DNA of 64,000 nt, taken from positions 1 to 64,000 of the forward strand of contig NZ_JBHSHL010000013.1 in NCBI RefSeq assembly GCF_042652965.1. Reading direction: 5' to 3'. This document shows, in pieces, positions 1 through 7,299 of this stretch (the stretch's first letter is position 1; the number at the start of each line of letters is the position of its first letter). The translations under genes and the position numbers were made by a program. Below the pieces are notes generated by a model, which was not told the DNA's origin, did not search any database, and saw only the letters and a program-made list of their open reading frames with translations. Origin of the DNA: Filifactor villosus (GTDB lineage: Bacteria; Bacillota; Clostridia; Peptostreptococcales; Filifactoraceae).

Positions 1-87
1 GAGGGAGTGGCTAAAATAACGGGCCGTTTTTCGATGAGATCCCTGGACCATTTTTCGCTTGACAAATACACGATATTTGGGATTTGA
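1..87 (+). CDS. 3' end of an upstream gene, cut by the window edge
   Basis: The first reading frame is open from base 1 to a TGA at 85-87 and gives the last 28 residues of a protein ending in SLDKYTIFGI. It lies upstream of the primase-like gene and cas2, so it may be the end of a CRISPR adaptation gene. It could also be the first part of the same primase-polymerase gene, separated from the next frame by a frameshift. The fragment is too short for me to assign a family. Confidence 0.4.
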   Translation, partial: EGVAKITGRFSMRSLDHFSLDKYTIFGI

Positions 88-106
88 AATAAAAAAACAT
101 AAAACC

Positions 107-916
107 ATGGACGAACTGATCTGTAACGGCAATTTTGCACAAGCCGAGATCTCGTTGAACTCTCTTGAACCCGATTCTAAAGACCCTGCATACTTTGGAG
201 ATGACTTTGAGAACAAAGGACAACAGGAGGAGCAGGTGGAAGAACAGAGGAGGGAGGATAATAATAACATCACCGCGGATACAGGAGACGACTGTGGATC
301 TGATGAAGAGATCCCCGCACACATCTTATCGATACAAAACAATTGTCACATCATCAACCATCTCGTAAACAAAGCGAAACAGGAACGATTTCTCAGTTAT
401 CCCGAAAAAAGAGTCCTTCTATATATCTACAAATGTCTCGGTGACGACGGAGCAAAATACCTTCACACAATACTCGAGCACTGCATGGACTACAACTACC
501 ATACCACACAAGGATATATAGACCGTTGCAAAATACAACAACCCATGGGATGCAAAAAAATATCCGAACTCTTTGAAGACTGCTGCGACAAATCCGGATG
601 CAATTGTAACTTTAAAAACGAGAAACTATATCCCACTCCGTTGATACATGCACTAAGAGAAAAAAGAGACTGCTTTATCCTATCCGAGGCAAGCAAAAAC
701 ATCGGCCACTTCAAGAAGCTTCCTCCCAAACAGGATATCCATGAGCCCCTTTCAAAAACATTGACACTGAACAAACAGATCCATGAATTGAAAACCCAAC
801 AGAAAATCTGCAGACAGCGTTTGGAAGGCCTCTTTGAGAAAAACGGATATATGGAAATCGAAACACCTCAAGGACTCTTGATCAAAAATGACGAAGGCCT
901 GTTTATAAAACTTTGA
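107..916 (+). CDS. primase C-terminal-like protein beside cas2 (possible CRISPR-associated primase-polymerase piece)
   Basis: Numbering here is from a possible TTG start at base 59; ATG 107 is residue 17. Neither start has a good ribosome binding site. Residues 25-85 are acidic and low in complexity. Residues 87-200 resemble the C-terminal domain that follows archaeo-eukaryotic primase domains in prim-pol and TOTE-type proteins. That stretch has an early Cys (C96), a helical EKRVLLYIYKCLGDDG stretch, C165 in PMGCKKI, CNC at 181-183 and then YPTPLIHAL. These cysteines could bind a metal or an Fe-S cluster. The tail at about 240-270 is predicted helical. The gene ends 40 bp before cas2, so a role in spacer acquisition, as proposed for CRISPR-associated prim-pols, is plausible. 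I see no catalytic primase domain. It is either upstream of the window or lost through a frameshift. Confidence 0.5.
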   Translation: MDELICNGNFAQAEISLNSLEPDSKDPAYFGDDFENKGQQEEQVEEQRREDNNNITADTGDDCGSDEEIPAHILSIQNNCHIINHLVNKAKQERFLSYPEKRVLLYIYKCLGDDGAKYLHTILEHCMDYNYHTTQGYIDRCKIQQPMGCKKISELFEDCCDKSGCNCNFKNEKLYPTPLIHALREKRDCFILSEASKNIGHFKKLPPKQDIHEPLSKTLTLNKQIHELKTQQKICRQRLEGLFEKNGYMEIETPQGLLIKNDEGLFIKL

Positions 917-956
917 GGATCATCTCTATCAGAAAGGAAATGAAAGGAGAGAAGCC

Positions 957-1253
957 ATGAGAGGTGCAAAAATATACGTCATCGCCTATGACATCAGCGA
1001 CAACAAAAAGCGAACTCAGATAACAAAGACTCTTTCGGACTACGGTGTCAGGATACAAAAAAGTGTATTTGAGTGTCTCTTGAACAACGAACAAAAAAAC
1101 GACCTCCTGTTCAAACTTCGCCTCGTTATCAAAAAGTACCCGGACAACGCTGACAGCTTGATCGTATTGGAAGACATCAGAGAAGATCAAATCCGATATC
1201 TGCAAGGCACAAACCTATTTTTGTCGAAATCAAAAAAATATAGCATTGTATGA
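957..1253 (+). CDS. cas2: CRISPR-associated protein Cas2
   Basis: This 98-residue protein has the size and ferredoxin-like pattern of Cas2, the small dimeric scaffold of the Cas1-Cas2 spacer integrase. The first strand carries VIAYDISD, with the Asp usually found at the metal site, followed by KKRTQITKTL and the GVRIQKSVFEC strand typical of the family. The start has a clear GGAGAG ribosome binding site. It lies directly before the CRISPR leader, as expected for an adaptation gene. I see no complete cas1 in the window; it may lie just upstream. Confidence 0.93.
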   Translation: MRGAKIYVIAYDISDNKKRTQITKTLSDYGVRIQKSVFECLLNNEQKNDLLFKLRLVIKKYPDNADSLIVLEDIREDQIRYLQGTNLFLSKSKKYSIV

Positions 1254-1818
1254 TAGATCCAAATTCGCTACAGAAGTATACAGTTCCTTAGATGATTACT
1301 CTCGGACTCCTCCCCTTACGGGAAGATCAAGCCCGAGAGTGATTTTGATACATCGCCTTTTCAAACTCGGGTAAAAACGGTATAAGGATGTTATATATTG
1401 CAATGACCGTTTATATGGATAGAATCCTATGACCGGTTGTGCTTATCCAAGAAATTACAGATCATGTTATTTCGACATATCAATCAAAGAATACTATAAA
1501 CATCCAAAATTATAAATATTTAAAATAATATTTATCTTGAAAAGTGGATCGAAGTGTGATAATATTAATATATTAGGGACTGATAAAAAATCATCAAAAA
1601 ACCTCCTTGAAAACCTATTTTAGGGTCAAAAAAGGGGGGAGGTTTTCAAAAAAACATCAAAGTCCGGTGATCCTCTGTTTGCAATGGATAGAGGGCAAAA
1701 AAATCATCATTTTTTTAGAGGCTTAGGTTTCGCCAAACCAAAAAAATCGCTTTTTTGAGGGAGGTTTACAAAAATGGCCTCTACACACAAGTAATTGCAA
1801 TGTGTTCAAAACGTAAGG
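1254..1818 (+). promoter_or_regulatory. CRISPR leader region
   Basis: This AT-rich stretch without a gene separates cas2 from the first repeat. At 1295-1352 there is a strong hairpin (ACTCTCGG pairing with CCGAGAGT) followed by a short T-rich tract, probably the terminator of the adaptation genes. At 1590-1660 and 1755-1790 there are related GGAGGTTT(T)-CAAAAA segments, and the first of these can pair with an upstream AACCTCC. The leader side is set by the degenerate repeat at the opposite end of the array. Confidence 0.65.
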
Positions 1819-3023
1819 GTTATATAACCTGTTAAGCCCGAAAGGGCACGAAAACTTAAGCAGTTCATTTTTTATTTCTCTGTATTCGTCAAGTTATATA
1901 ACCTGTTAAGCCCGAAAGGGCACGAAAACTCGTTACCTTTTCAGGCATCCTGTCTTTGAAGACAAGTTATATAACCTGTTAAGCCCGAAAGGGCACGAAA
2001 ACTATACGACCGACTTGGTTTCGGGGTCGGTCAGCCCGGTTATATAACCTGTTAAGCCCGAAAGGGCACGAAAACCCTTTTCCAGCGAGGCGATCGTTTT
2101 AAAAATACTTTGTTATATAACCTGTTAAGCCCGAAAGGGCACGAAAACGCACCGGGTGGTTAGGTTAGACTTGGCTACTGCTTGGTTATATAACCTGTTA
2201 AGCCCGAAAGGGCACGAAAACCTTCTACTGCAATCACGATGCCTATGGGCTTACTTGTTATATAACCTGTTAAGCCCGAAAGGGCACGAAAACGGATCTT
2301 ACAAGCCAATTCACAGCTCTATCTTTCTTGTTATATAACCTGTTAAGCCCGAAAGGGCACGAAAACCAGCGAGCCCGAACATCCTTAAAAAAAAAAACCA
2401 AAGTTATATAACCTGTTAAGCCCGAAAGGGCACGAAAACAATCGCTGCCAGTTGTCCATCCAACTCGCTGTCGAATGTTATATAACCTGTTAAGCCCGAA
2501 AGGGCACGAAAACTCGGCAGCCAGGCTTTTGACGACCTCGGCCACTTGGGTTATATAACCTGTTAAGCCCGAAAGGGCACGAAAACGCACCTCCGTCGCC
2601 TCAGCGGGGGCAATAACCTGCGTTATATAACCTGTTAAGCCCGAAAGGGCACGAAAACAATCGCTGCCAGTTGTCCATCCAACTCGCTGTCGAATGTTAT
2701 ATAACCTGTTAAGCCCGAAAGGGCACGAAAACTCGGCAGCCAGGCTTTTGACGACCTCGGCCACTTGGGTTATATAACCTGTTAAGCCCGAAAGGGCACG
2801 AAAACTTTCAGAGAATACATGAATAGAATCAGCACTACTCTGTTATATAACCTGTTAAGCCCGAAAGGGCACGAAAACAATTTTCCTATAGAATTTTAGT
2901 ATTCTTCATTTTCGTTATATAACCTGTTAAGCCCGAAAGGGCACGAAAACGTTCCAACTCCACCACTACTGCCACTGCCGCCTTTTGTTATATAACCTGT
3001 TAAGCCCGAAAGGGCACGATATT
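1819..3023 (+). CRISPR. CRISPR array, 17 repeats and 16 spacers, type III
   Basis: The 37-nt repeat begins GTTATATAAC and ends ACGAAAAC. Its centre holds a GCCC-GAAA-GGGC hairpin. Repeats start at 1819, 1893, 1966, 2039, 2112, 2185, 2257, 2330, 2403, 2477, 2550, 2622, 2696, 2769, 2842, 2914 and 2987. Spacers are 35-37 nt. The first 16 repeats look identical. The last one matches for 33 nt and then diverges, which marks the leader-distal end. Spacers 9 and 10 recur exactly as spacers 12 and 13. If Cas6 cuts 8 nt from the repeat end, the crRNA 5' handle would be ACGAAAAC, close to known type III handles. Transcription is inferred to run on the + strand, because the leader is on the left. Confidence 0.98.
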
Positions 3024-3104
3024 AAAGACCCGAAAGGGTTCGGTATCACAAATATGACATACGGATAATATGTTGAATCATCAGGAAGAAGGGCACGACA
3101 TCGG

Positions 3105-3149
3105 AGATCCGGTATACAATGCGAGGCATTGAATACCGGATCTTTTTTT
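3105..3149. terminator. terminator after the CRISPR array
   Basis: A long stem pairs AGATCCGGTAT with ATACCGGATCT. A second inner stem (CAATGC/GCATTG) sits inside it and a run of seven T follows. This is a good Rho-independent terminator for the precursor crRNA. Between 3024 and 3104 there are fragments that resemble decayed repeats: CCCGAAAGGG near 3029 and GGGCACGA near 3091. Confidence 0.85.
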
Positions 3150-3240
3150 GATGTGAAAAAGTCTGAAGAAACGCTGAATGAAAAGGAGGATTCCGATTTT
3201 TCGAATTATGAGGTATTGCCCTGACAGTAAAAGATAAAAA

Positions 3241-3600
3241 CAAAAAACTTTCCTCAAAAAATTAACATGGGCAAAAGTAGGAATGATTATAGGTTATGGG
3301 GAGGATTTTTTGCCGAGCGAGGAAGATATCGGAGACGAAAAAAACAAAAAAACGTTCCTCAAAAAGTTAACATGAAGAAAAGTAGGGATGATTATAGGTT
3401 ATGGGGAGGAGTTTTTGCCGAGCAAGGAAGAAATCGGAGACGAAAAAAACAAAAAAACGTTCCTCAAAAAGTTAACATGGGCAAAAGTAGGGATGATTAG
3501 TAAGTTATGGGGAGGAGTTTTTGTCGAGCGAGGAAGATATCGGAGACGAAAAAAACAAAAAACTTTCCTCAAAAAGTTAACATGGGCAAAAGTAAGGTGT
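3241..3600 (+). repeat. 105-bp direct tandem repeat, about 3.4 copies
   Basis: The anchor TTAACATG recurs with its ATG at 3267, 3372, 3477 and 3582, so the period is exactly 105 bp (35 codons). Units differ by scattered substitutions, and the third has a one-base insertion (GATTAGTAAG against GATTATAGG). In one frame each unit reads like a natural peptide with GMIIGYGEEFLPS and KTFLKKLTWAKV. That frame is broken by a TGA in the second unit and by the insertion in the third. It may be the relic of a repetitive gene. I do not recognise the unit. Confidence 0.85.
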
Positions 3601-3725
3601 GATTATAAGTTACAGGTCAGGTTTTCAAAGGATACCGCGGTCTAAGGCCGTAGAAGGAGGATTTTATGAAAACAAGAGCGGATCAAAGGATGGAAAGCAG
3701 ATTATTTATCAAGGAGGAGAGAACA

Positions 3726-4892
3726 ATGAACAGACTTGTATGGAAGAAGGGGATCGCATTATTGGTAGGGTTTTTGGTGCTAGGATGTGATCTGTCGTCA
3801 GCTTTCGGGCAGGATTTGAGTTTGAGAGGGGAAGCAAGGCGAAAAGGAGAAAAGGTCCACTATATTACAAGTGAGAAAGAATTGGAAAACTTTTTGACCA
3901 AGAAAATTTTGAATCATGAAAGGGAGTTTTATACTCCTATAGATTACAACTATTTAGGCGATAGCGGGATAAGCAGAGTCTTTGATAAATTACACGATAA
4001 TCCTAAGGTGCTGGATTTTTATAATGGGTTAGATTTTGGAGCTGCTCGGTCATCGAACAAGAAGTATAAATTTAAGACAAGGGTCGAATATTCGGTTTCA
4101 AAACAGGATGCACAAGCAGTTCATAATTATATAAACAAGTGGGTGGAGAACAATATTACATCGGGCATGACGGAGGAAGAGAAGGTAAGGAGGATCCACG
4201 ACAGTATAATTACAAATTTTGAATACAAAAAAGGAGATCGTAATAAAAAAGTCAAGGGTTATGTTGCACACAGTTCGGCAGCCATGGTCTTCGGTGGAGG
4301 AGGTGTGTGTCAATCATACGCAATTTTATTTGACAAAATGGCTACGCGAGCAGGACTCCAAACAAGGTATATTACAGGAACAGTTCACATCGGAGGGGAA
4401 CACGCGTGGAATATGGTAAAAATAGGGAGCAATTGGTATCATATCGATACGACATGGGACGACCCCATCAACAACAGCGATAGGATCTATTATGACTATT
4501 ATCTTAAGGGCGACGAGGACATGAGCAAAACACATAGATGGAATAGGCTCAAGTACGCGAAGGCGCCCGTGAGTTACAATCTTGCACAAAGCGTCAAAAA
4601 GGCAGCGGGAGGTTCGGATCCCAAGGTAGCACAGATCGATCAAAACAGAGAACGGGAGGAGGTGTCATATCTCCAACCGAAGGGGAGCGAACTGAGTGAT
4701 TATGCGATGCCCGAAGATGTAAGAAACGGTATAAGCAGTTGGACAAAGGCCGAGAACACGGAGGAGATAAGCGCACCCACAGGATCGTATGAGAATTTGA
4801 TTTTGGAAATACCCCTTGAGGAAGGAGGGGAGGAATTTGTACCTGATTACGATGGAGAGTTGATCACGGGTTGGTGTGCAGATGAGGATTGA
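3726..4892 (+). CDS. transglutaminase-like lipoprotein
   Basis: The start at 3726 is chosen because AAGGAGGAG precedes it and because it puts a lipoprotein signal at the N terminus: positive MNRLVWKKG, a hydrophobic stretch, then lipobox VLGC. An in-frame ATG at 3666 also has a good ribosome binding site and would add 20 residues. The mature protein should be anchored outside the membrane. The middle carries the transglutaminase-like triad: Cys in GGGVCQSYA, His in GEHAWN and Asp in HIDTTWDD. Such domains in Gram-positive surface proteins act as cysteine proteases or cross-linking enzymes, and the substrate here is unknown. About 100 C-terminal residues are low in complexity and acidic. The gene stands alone between the CRISPR array and cas6-1. 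Confidence 0.88.
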   Translation: MNRLVWKKGIALLVGFLVLGCDLSSAFGQDLSLRGEARRKGEKVHYITSEKELENFLTKKILNHEREFYTPIDYNYLGDSGISRVFDKLHDNPKVLDFYNGLDFGAARSSNKKYKFKTRVEYSVSKQDAQAVHNYINKWVENNITSGMTEEEKVRRIHDSIITNFEYKKGDRNKKVKGYVAHSSAAMVFGGGGVCQSYAILFDKMATRAGLQTRYITGTVHIGGEHAWNMVKIGSNWYHIDTTWDDPINNSDRIYYDYYLKGDEDMSKTHRWNRLKYAKAPVSYNLAQSVKKAAGGSDPKVAQIDQNREREEVSYLQPKGSELSDYAMPEDVRNGISSWTKAENTEEISAPTGSYENLILEIPLEEGGEEFVPDYDGELITGWCADED

Positions 4893-5036
4893 TCGAAAGG
4901 GATGTTAAGGATCGGACTGAGGGAAGGGCGGAAATGAGGTGCGAGACAAGGAGCACTTCCCTCGAGTCTCCTTCTAAACGTCTTCTATCTTATAGCAGTG
5001 GTTAAGGAAAAGGTTTTTCCTCCAATTATAAAAAAT

Positions 5037-5085
5037 ATCTGAAAATTTCGTGGATTTTTTGTAAAAGATGTGGTTTAATGATAGG
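5037..5085 (+). promoter_or_regulatory. possible promoter element upstream of cas6-1, shared with cas6-2
   Basis: The stretch reads TCTGAAAATTT, then a T-rich block, AAAAGATG and TTTAAT (5074-5079). A closely similar stretch lies at 16701-16750 upstream of the second cas6. TTTAAT may act as a -10 element, but no consensus -35 is evident. The function is inferred only from the conservation between the two paralogous loci. Confidence 0.4.
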
Positions 5086-5158
5086 GTAATATGATTTTCT
5101 TTTTCAAATAGCATTTATGATAATCAGTCAAGGGAAAAAGCGCAAAAGGGGAAGTTCC

Positions 5159-5191
5159 GACCTTCCTATGAGTTCGCAGAAGGTCTTTTTT
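5159..5191 (+). terminator. hairpin with T run upstream of cas6-1
   Basis: GACCTTC pairs with GAAGGTC and is followed by six T. It lies between the putative cas6-1 promoter and the gene, so it would act either as a terminator of the preceding transcript or as an attenuator. The rest of the 4893-5457 gap contains a weaker hairpin near 4915-4975 (GAGGGAAG/CTTCCCTC) and the interspersed repeat at 5191-5299. Confidence 0.6.
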
Positions 5192-5299
5192 ATATTATCT
5201 GTCAAAATTGGTAGGTTGAATGCTTTGAAGCATAGGATAAGTTGTTTTTCGGTAATTATATATTCCGTATGGCGGGCATTTTTAACGGAGAACAGTATT
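5191..5299 (+). repeat. interspersed repeat family A, copy 1
   Basis: This copy runs from TATTATCTGTCAAAATTG, through GGTTGAATGCTTTGAAGCATA, to CGGAGAACAGTATT. Related copies lie at 51857-51974, 53463-53577, 55595-55709 and, inverted, 24112-24233. The ends form imperfect inverted repeats of the type ATACTATT. It is inserted between the putative cas6-1 promoter and its start codon. Confidence 0.7.
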
Positions 5300-5457
5300 G
5301 ATCAACAAGTCTAGGAATTTCGTCAGTCGTATCAGAACTAATTTATACTGATTCTTCCAATCATGCAGCAACACCCGAGTTTTTTAGAGAGTTTAAACAT
5401 TTATATGAGCAACAGTTTGATCGGATAACGGGATAAGCGGAAAGAACAGGGGGATGT

Positions 5458-6321
5458 ATGAATAGGTTGAGGTTTTTGAAATTGAGTTTTCAGCTCCAAG
5501 CGACCCGAAGTTATGAAAGCCGGGGGTTTGTCGGAAATAAGGTAAGGGGAGCGATCGGAGAGGCGATGGTACATCTGTTCTGTCCTCATCAGGATCCTTT
5601 GTGCAGGCTATGTGAGGAGGCGCAGGATTGTATATACAGCAGTGTGTTTAAGCCGGTTCGTAGCCACCCGGAGTTCACAAGCCTTCCTTCTCCCTTTGTG
5701 ATAGGGGTGGAAGAGCTTTGTAAGGAGGTTATCATCAAGGGAGAGATCCTAAACTTTACATTGACCGTTTTCGGGAAGATGGTCGAGTACAAGAAACAGC
5801 TGATCCGAGCGGTCAGGGAGATCTTCCGGGATGCAAGGAGGGGCTTTGGTAAGAATTTTGCTTTGGTCGCCATCGACTCGCTTATGGAAGCCAAGCGGAT
5901 ATGGAGTACGGGAGCAGAGGATGAAGACAGCGCTCAGGCGGTGCTGTGGAGAGATTCTACGGGAGAGGGAATGGACACCGGGGAAGAGAGGGAGGTTCTT
6001 ATTCGATTTAAGACACCGTTACTTACAAAAAACAATATGCACTTATCATGGGGTTTCAATGAATTTTTGGATGCAGTATTATACCGTGTAGCAAGTATGA
6101 TCGATGTATATGAAGATGGGGAGTGCCTCTTATCTTACGGGATGCTTTATCGCAGACCCTGTGTTTGTGCGGAGATTTTTTCGCAGGGCGAGAGGTTTGA
6201 GATGCTGTTCAAGGGAGACCTTACGAAGTATATGACTTATATTAGGATGGGAGAACACCTCCACATAGGCAAGAAGACGACCTGCGGATTCGGAGAGTAT
6301 GAGTGTCTTCTCACGCTCTAG
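5458..6321 (+). CDS. cas6: CRISPR RNA endoribonuclease Cas6 (copy 1)
   Basis: The 287-residue protein ends in EHLHIGKKTTCGFGEY, the glycine-rich loop of Cas6 and related RAMP proteins. The conserved FKTPLLTKNNMHL segment opens its C-terminal half. An N-terminal CPHQDPLCRLC...C cluster may bind zinc, a feature known in some Cas6 subfamilies. Cas6 cuts the repeat hairpin of the precursor crRNA. The start ATG follows AGGGGGATGT. It stands first in the interference region, about 2.4 kb after the array. A second Cas6, identical at more than half its positions, lies at 16823-17692, so the locus has two processing enzymes but only one array in view. Confidence 0.88.
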   Translation: MNRLRFLKLSFQLQATRSYESRGFVGNKVRGAIGEAMVHLFCPHQDPLCRLCEEAQDCIYSSVFKPVRSHPEFTSLPSPFVIGVEELCKEVIIKGEILNFTLTVFGKMVEYKKQLIRAVREIFRDARRGFGKNFALVAIDSLMEAKRIWSTGAEDEDSAQAVLWRDSTGEGMDTGEEREVLIRFKTPLLTKNNMHLSWGFNEFLDAVLYRVASMIDVYEDGECLLSYGMLYRRPCVCAEIFSQGERFEMLFKGDLTKYMTYIRMGEHLHIGKKTTCGFGEYECLLTL

Positions 6322-6328
6322 TGTAACA

Positions 6329-6412
6329 GTACGTTGGAATCCATAGTGATTTCGGCTTTGATAGGAGTTATAGTCAAGACGAACCATAAAGTCAAATATC
6401 AGTGAGCCGGAT
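6329..6412 (+). repeat. interspersed repeat family D, copy 1 (diverged)
   Basis: The stretch contains GTTGGAATCCATAGTGATTTCGGCTTTGATA, split here by short changes, and ends with TCAAATATCAGTG. The same pattern (TTGAAATTCA-AGT-ATTTC-ACT..., AAATATCAAT) recurs at 20645-20750, 53185-53293 and 53635-53742. The 258-bp gap between cas6-1 and the CARF gene holds nothing else I can name. Confidence 0.5.
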
Positions 6413-6579
6413 GTTGTCTGAGCGTGCGCCTGACATATCGATAGGTTCTGCATGTATTTTGGAGGGAGGTATGTATAGATCCCTAGCGTCGCAGACTGAA
6501 ATGCTAGCGGTGTTAAGAGGATATTTTGATAGCGAATATGAGAAGGATTTTAAATGAGAGAGAGTAGGAGATGAGAGGA

Positions 6580-7272
6580 ATGTTAAAGAATACCAAGACG
6601 TTTGTTACAGTGATCGCACAGCAAGGGATCAGAGACGGAAAGTCCATGCTTCAACCTGTGAGATACTCCTCGTCGGAGAATGAGAAACTTGAGTACAGGA
6701 AGGAGGGAGACTCCGAAATAGAAGAGATCCGGTTTCCCATAACGGCGGCGATCAACGGTTATACGGATTCGGAAGATGTGGTCAAGGTCATTGCGATAAG
6801 AAGTATTCACGATGAGAATCTTATGTATAATTGGGAAAATTTCTTTCTTCCGGAGATGGAGAAGGTTCGAGAGGAAAAAGGGATCGAGAAAGACAGGTTT
6901 CGGATCGAGTATATTGACATGGAGACTTTTTTGGGGATAGATGCGACCGTGGAGCTTTTTGAAGAGTTGCTCAACAAGATCGGAGATCACGAGAGGTTGC
7001 ATGCCTGCATTACGTTTGGGACCAAGCCTCTTCCCATGATCCTGTTTGCAGCCTTGAACTACGCATACAAGGTTCGAGTGAATACGGGTATCGAGTGCAT
7101 TTTGTACGGCAACCTGCATGCCGGAGGAGCGAAAAGACAACCGCAGATCGATGATATGACTCCTTTGTTTTATACCAATGCGCTGTTTACTTCTCTGGCG
7201 GAGTTGGGAGAGCCGGATCCTGTGGGAAGATTACGCAAAATTCGTTCTATAGAGTGGGAGGAAGAAGAGTAG
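6580..7272 (+). CDS. CARF-like protein of the TM1812 type, without a visible effector domain
   Basis: The start at 6580 fits the ribosome binding site GTAGGAG; an in-frame ATG at 6571 is too close to it. The 230 residues have a Rossmann-like pattern: a strand at 6-13 (TFVTVIAQQG), a central VVKVIAIRS strand and the late ITFGTKPLPMILFAALNYAYK segment. That last segment matches the helix-after-glycine pattern of TM1812/Csx-type CARF proteins. It is followed by ECILYGN and IDDMTPL. CARF domains bind the cyclic oligoadenylates made by Cas10. No HEPN, PD-(D/E)xK or HTH part is present, so it is a sensor or ring-nuclease candidate. It is the first gene of the run leading into the sigma-like gene and cas10. 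Confidence 0.68.
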   Translation: MLKNTKTFVTVIAQQGIRDGKSMLQPVRYSSSENEKLEYRKEGDSEIEEIRFPITAAINGYTDSEDVVKVIAIRSIHDENLMYNWENFFLPEMEKVREEKGIEKDRFRIEYIDMETFLGIDATVELFEELLNKIGDHERLHACITFGTKPLPMILFAALNYAYKVRVNTGIECILYGNLHAGGAKRQPQIDDMTPLFYTNALFTSLAELGEPDPVGRLRKIRSIEWEEEE

Positions 7273-7299
7273 AGAGTCGGTCGCAGAGGAGGTGTAGCG

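Noticed and set aside
2156..2764. Open frames on both strands across the CRISPR array (60 and 164 codons)
   Set aside because: They are made of the repeat translated over and over and have no ribosome binding sites.
3267..3500. 77-codon frame in the 105-bp tandem repeat
   Set aside because: It is one of several frames through the repeat. A different frame looks more protein-like but is broken, so no intact gene is supported.
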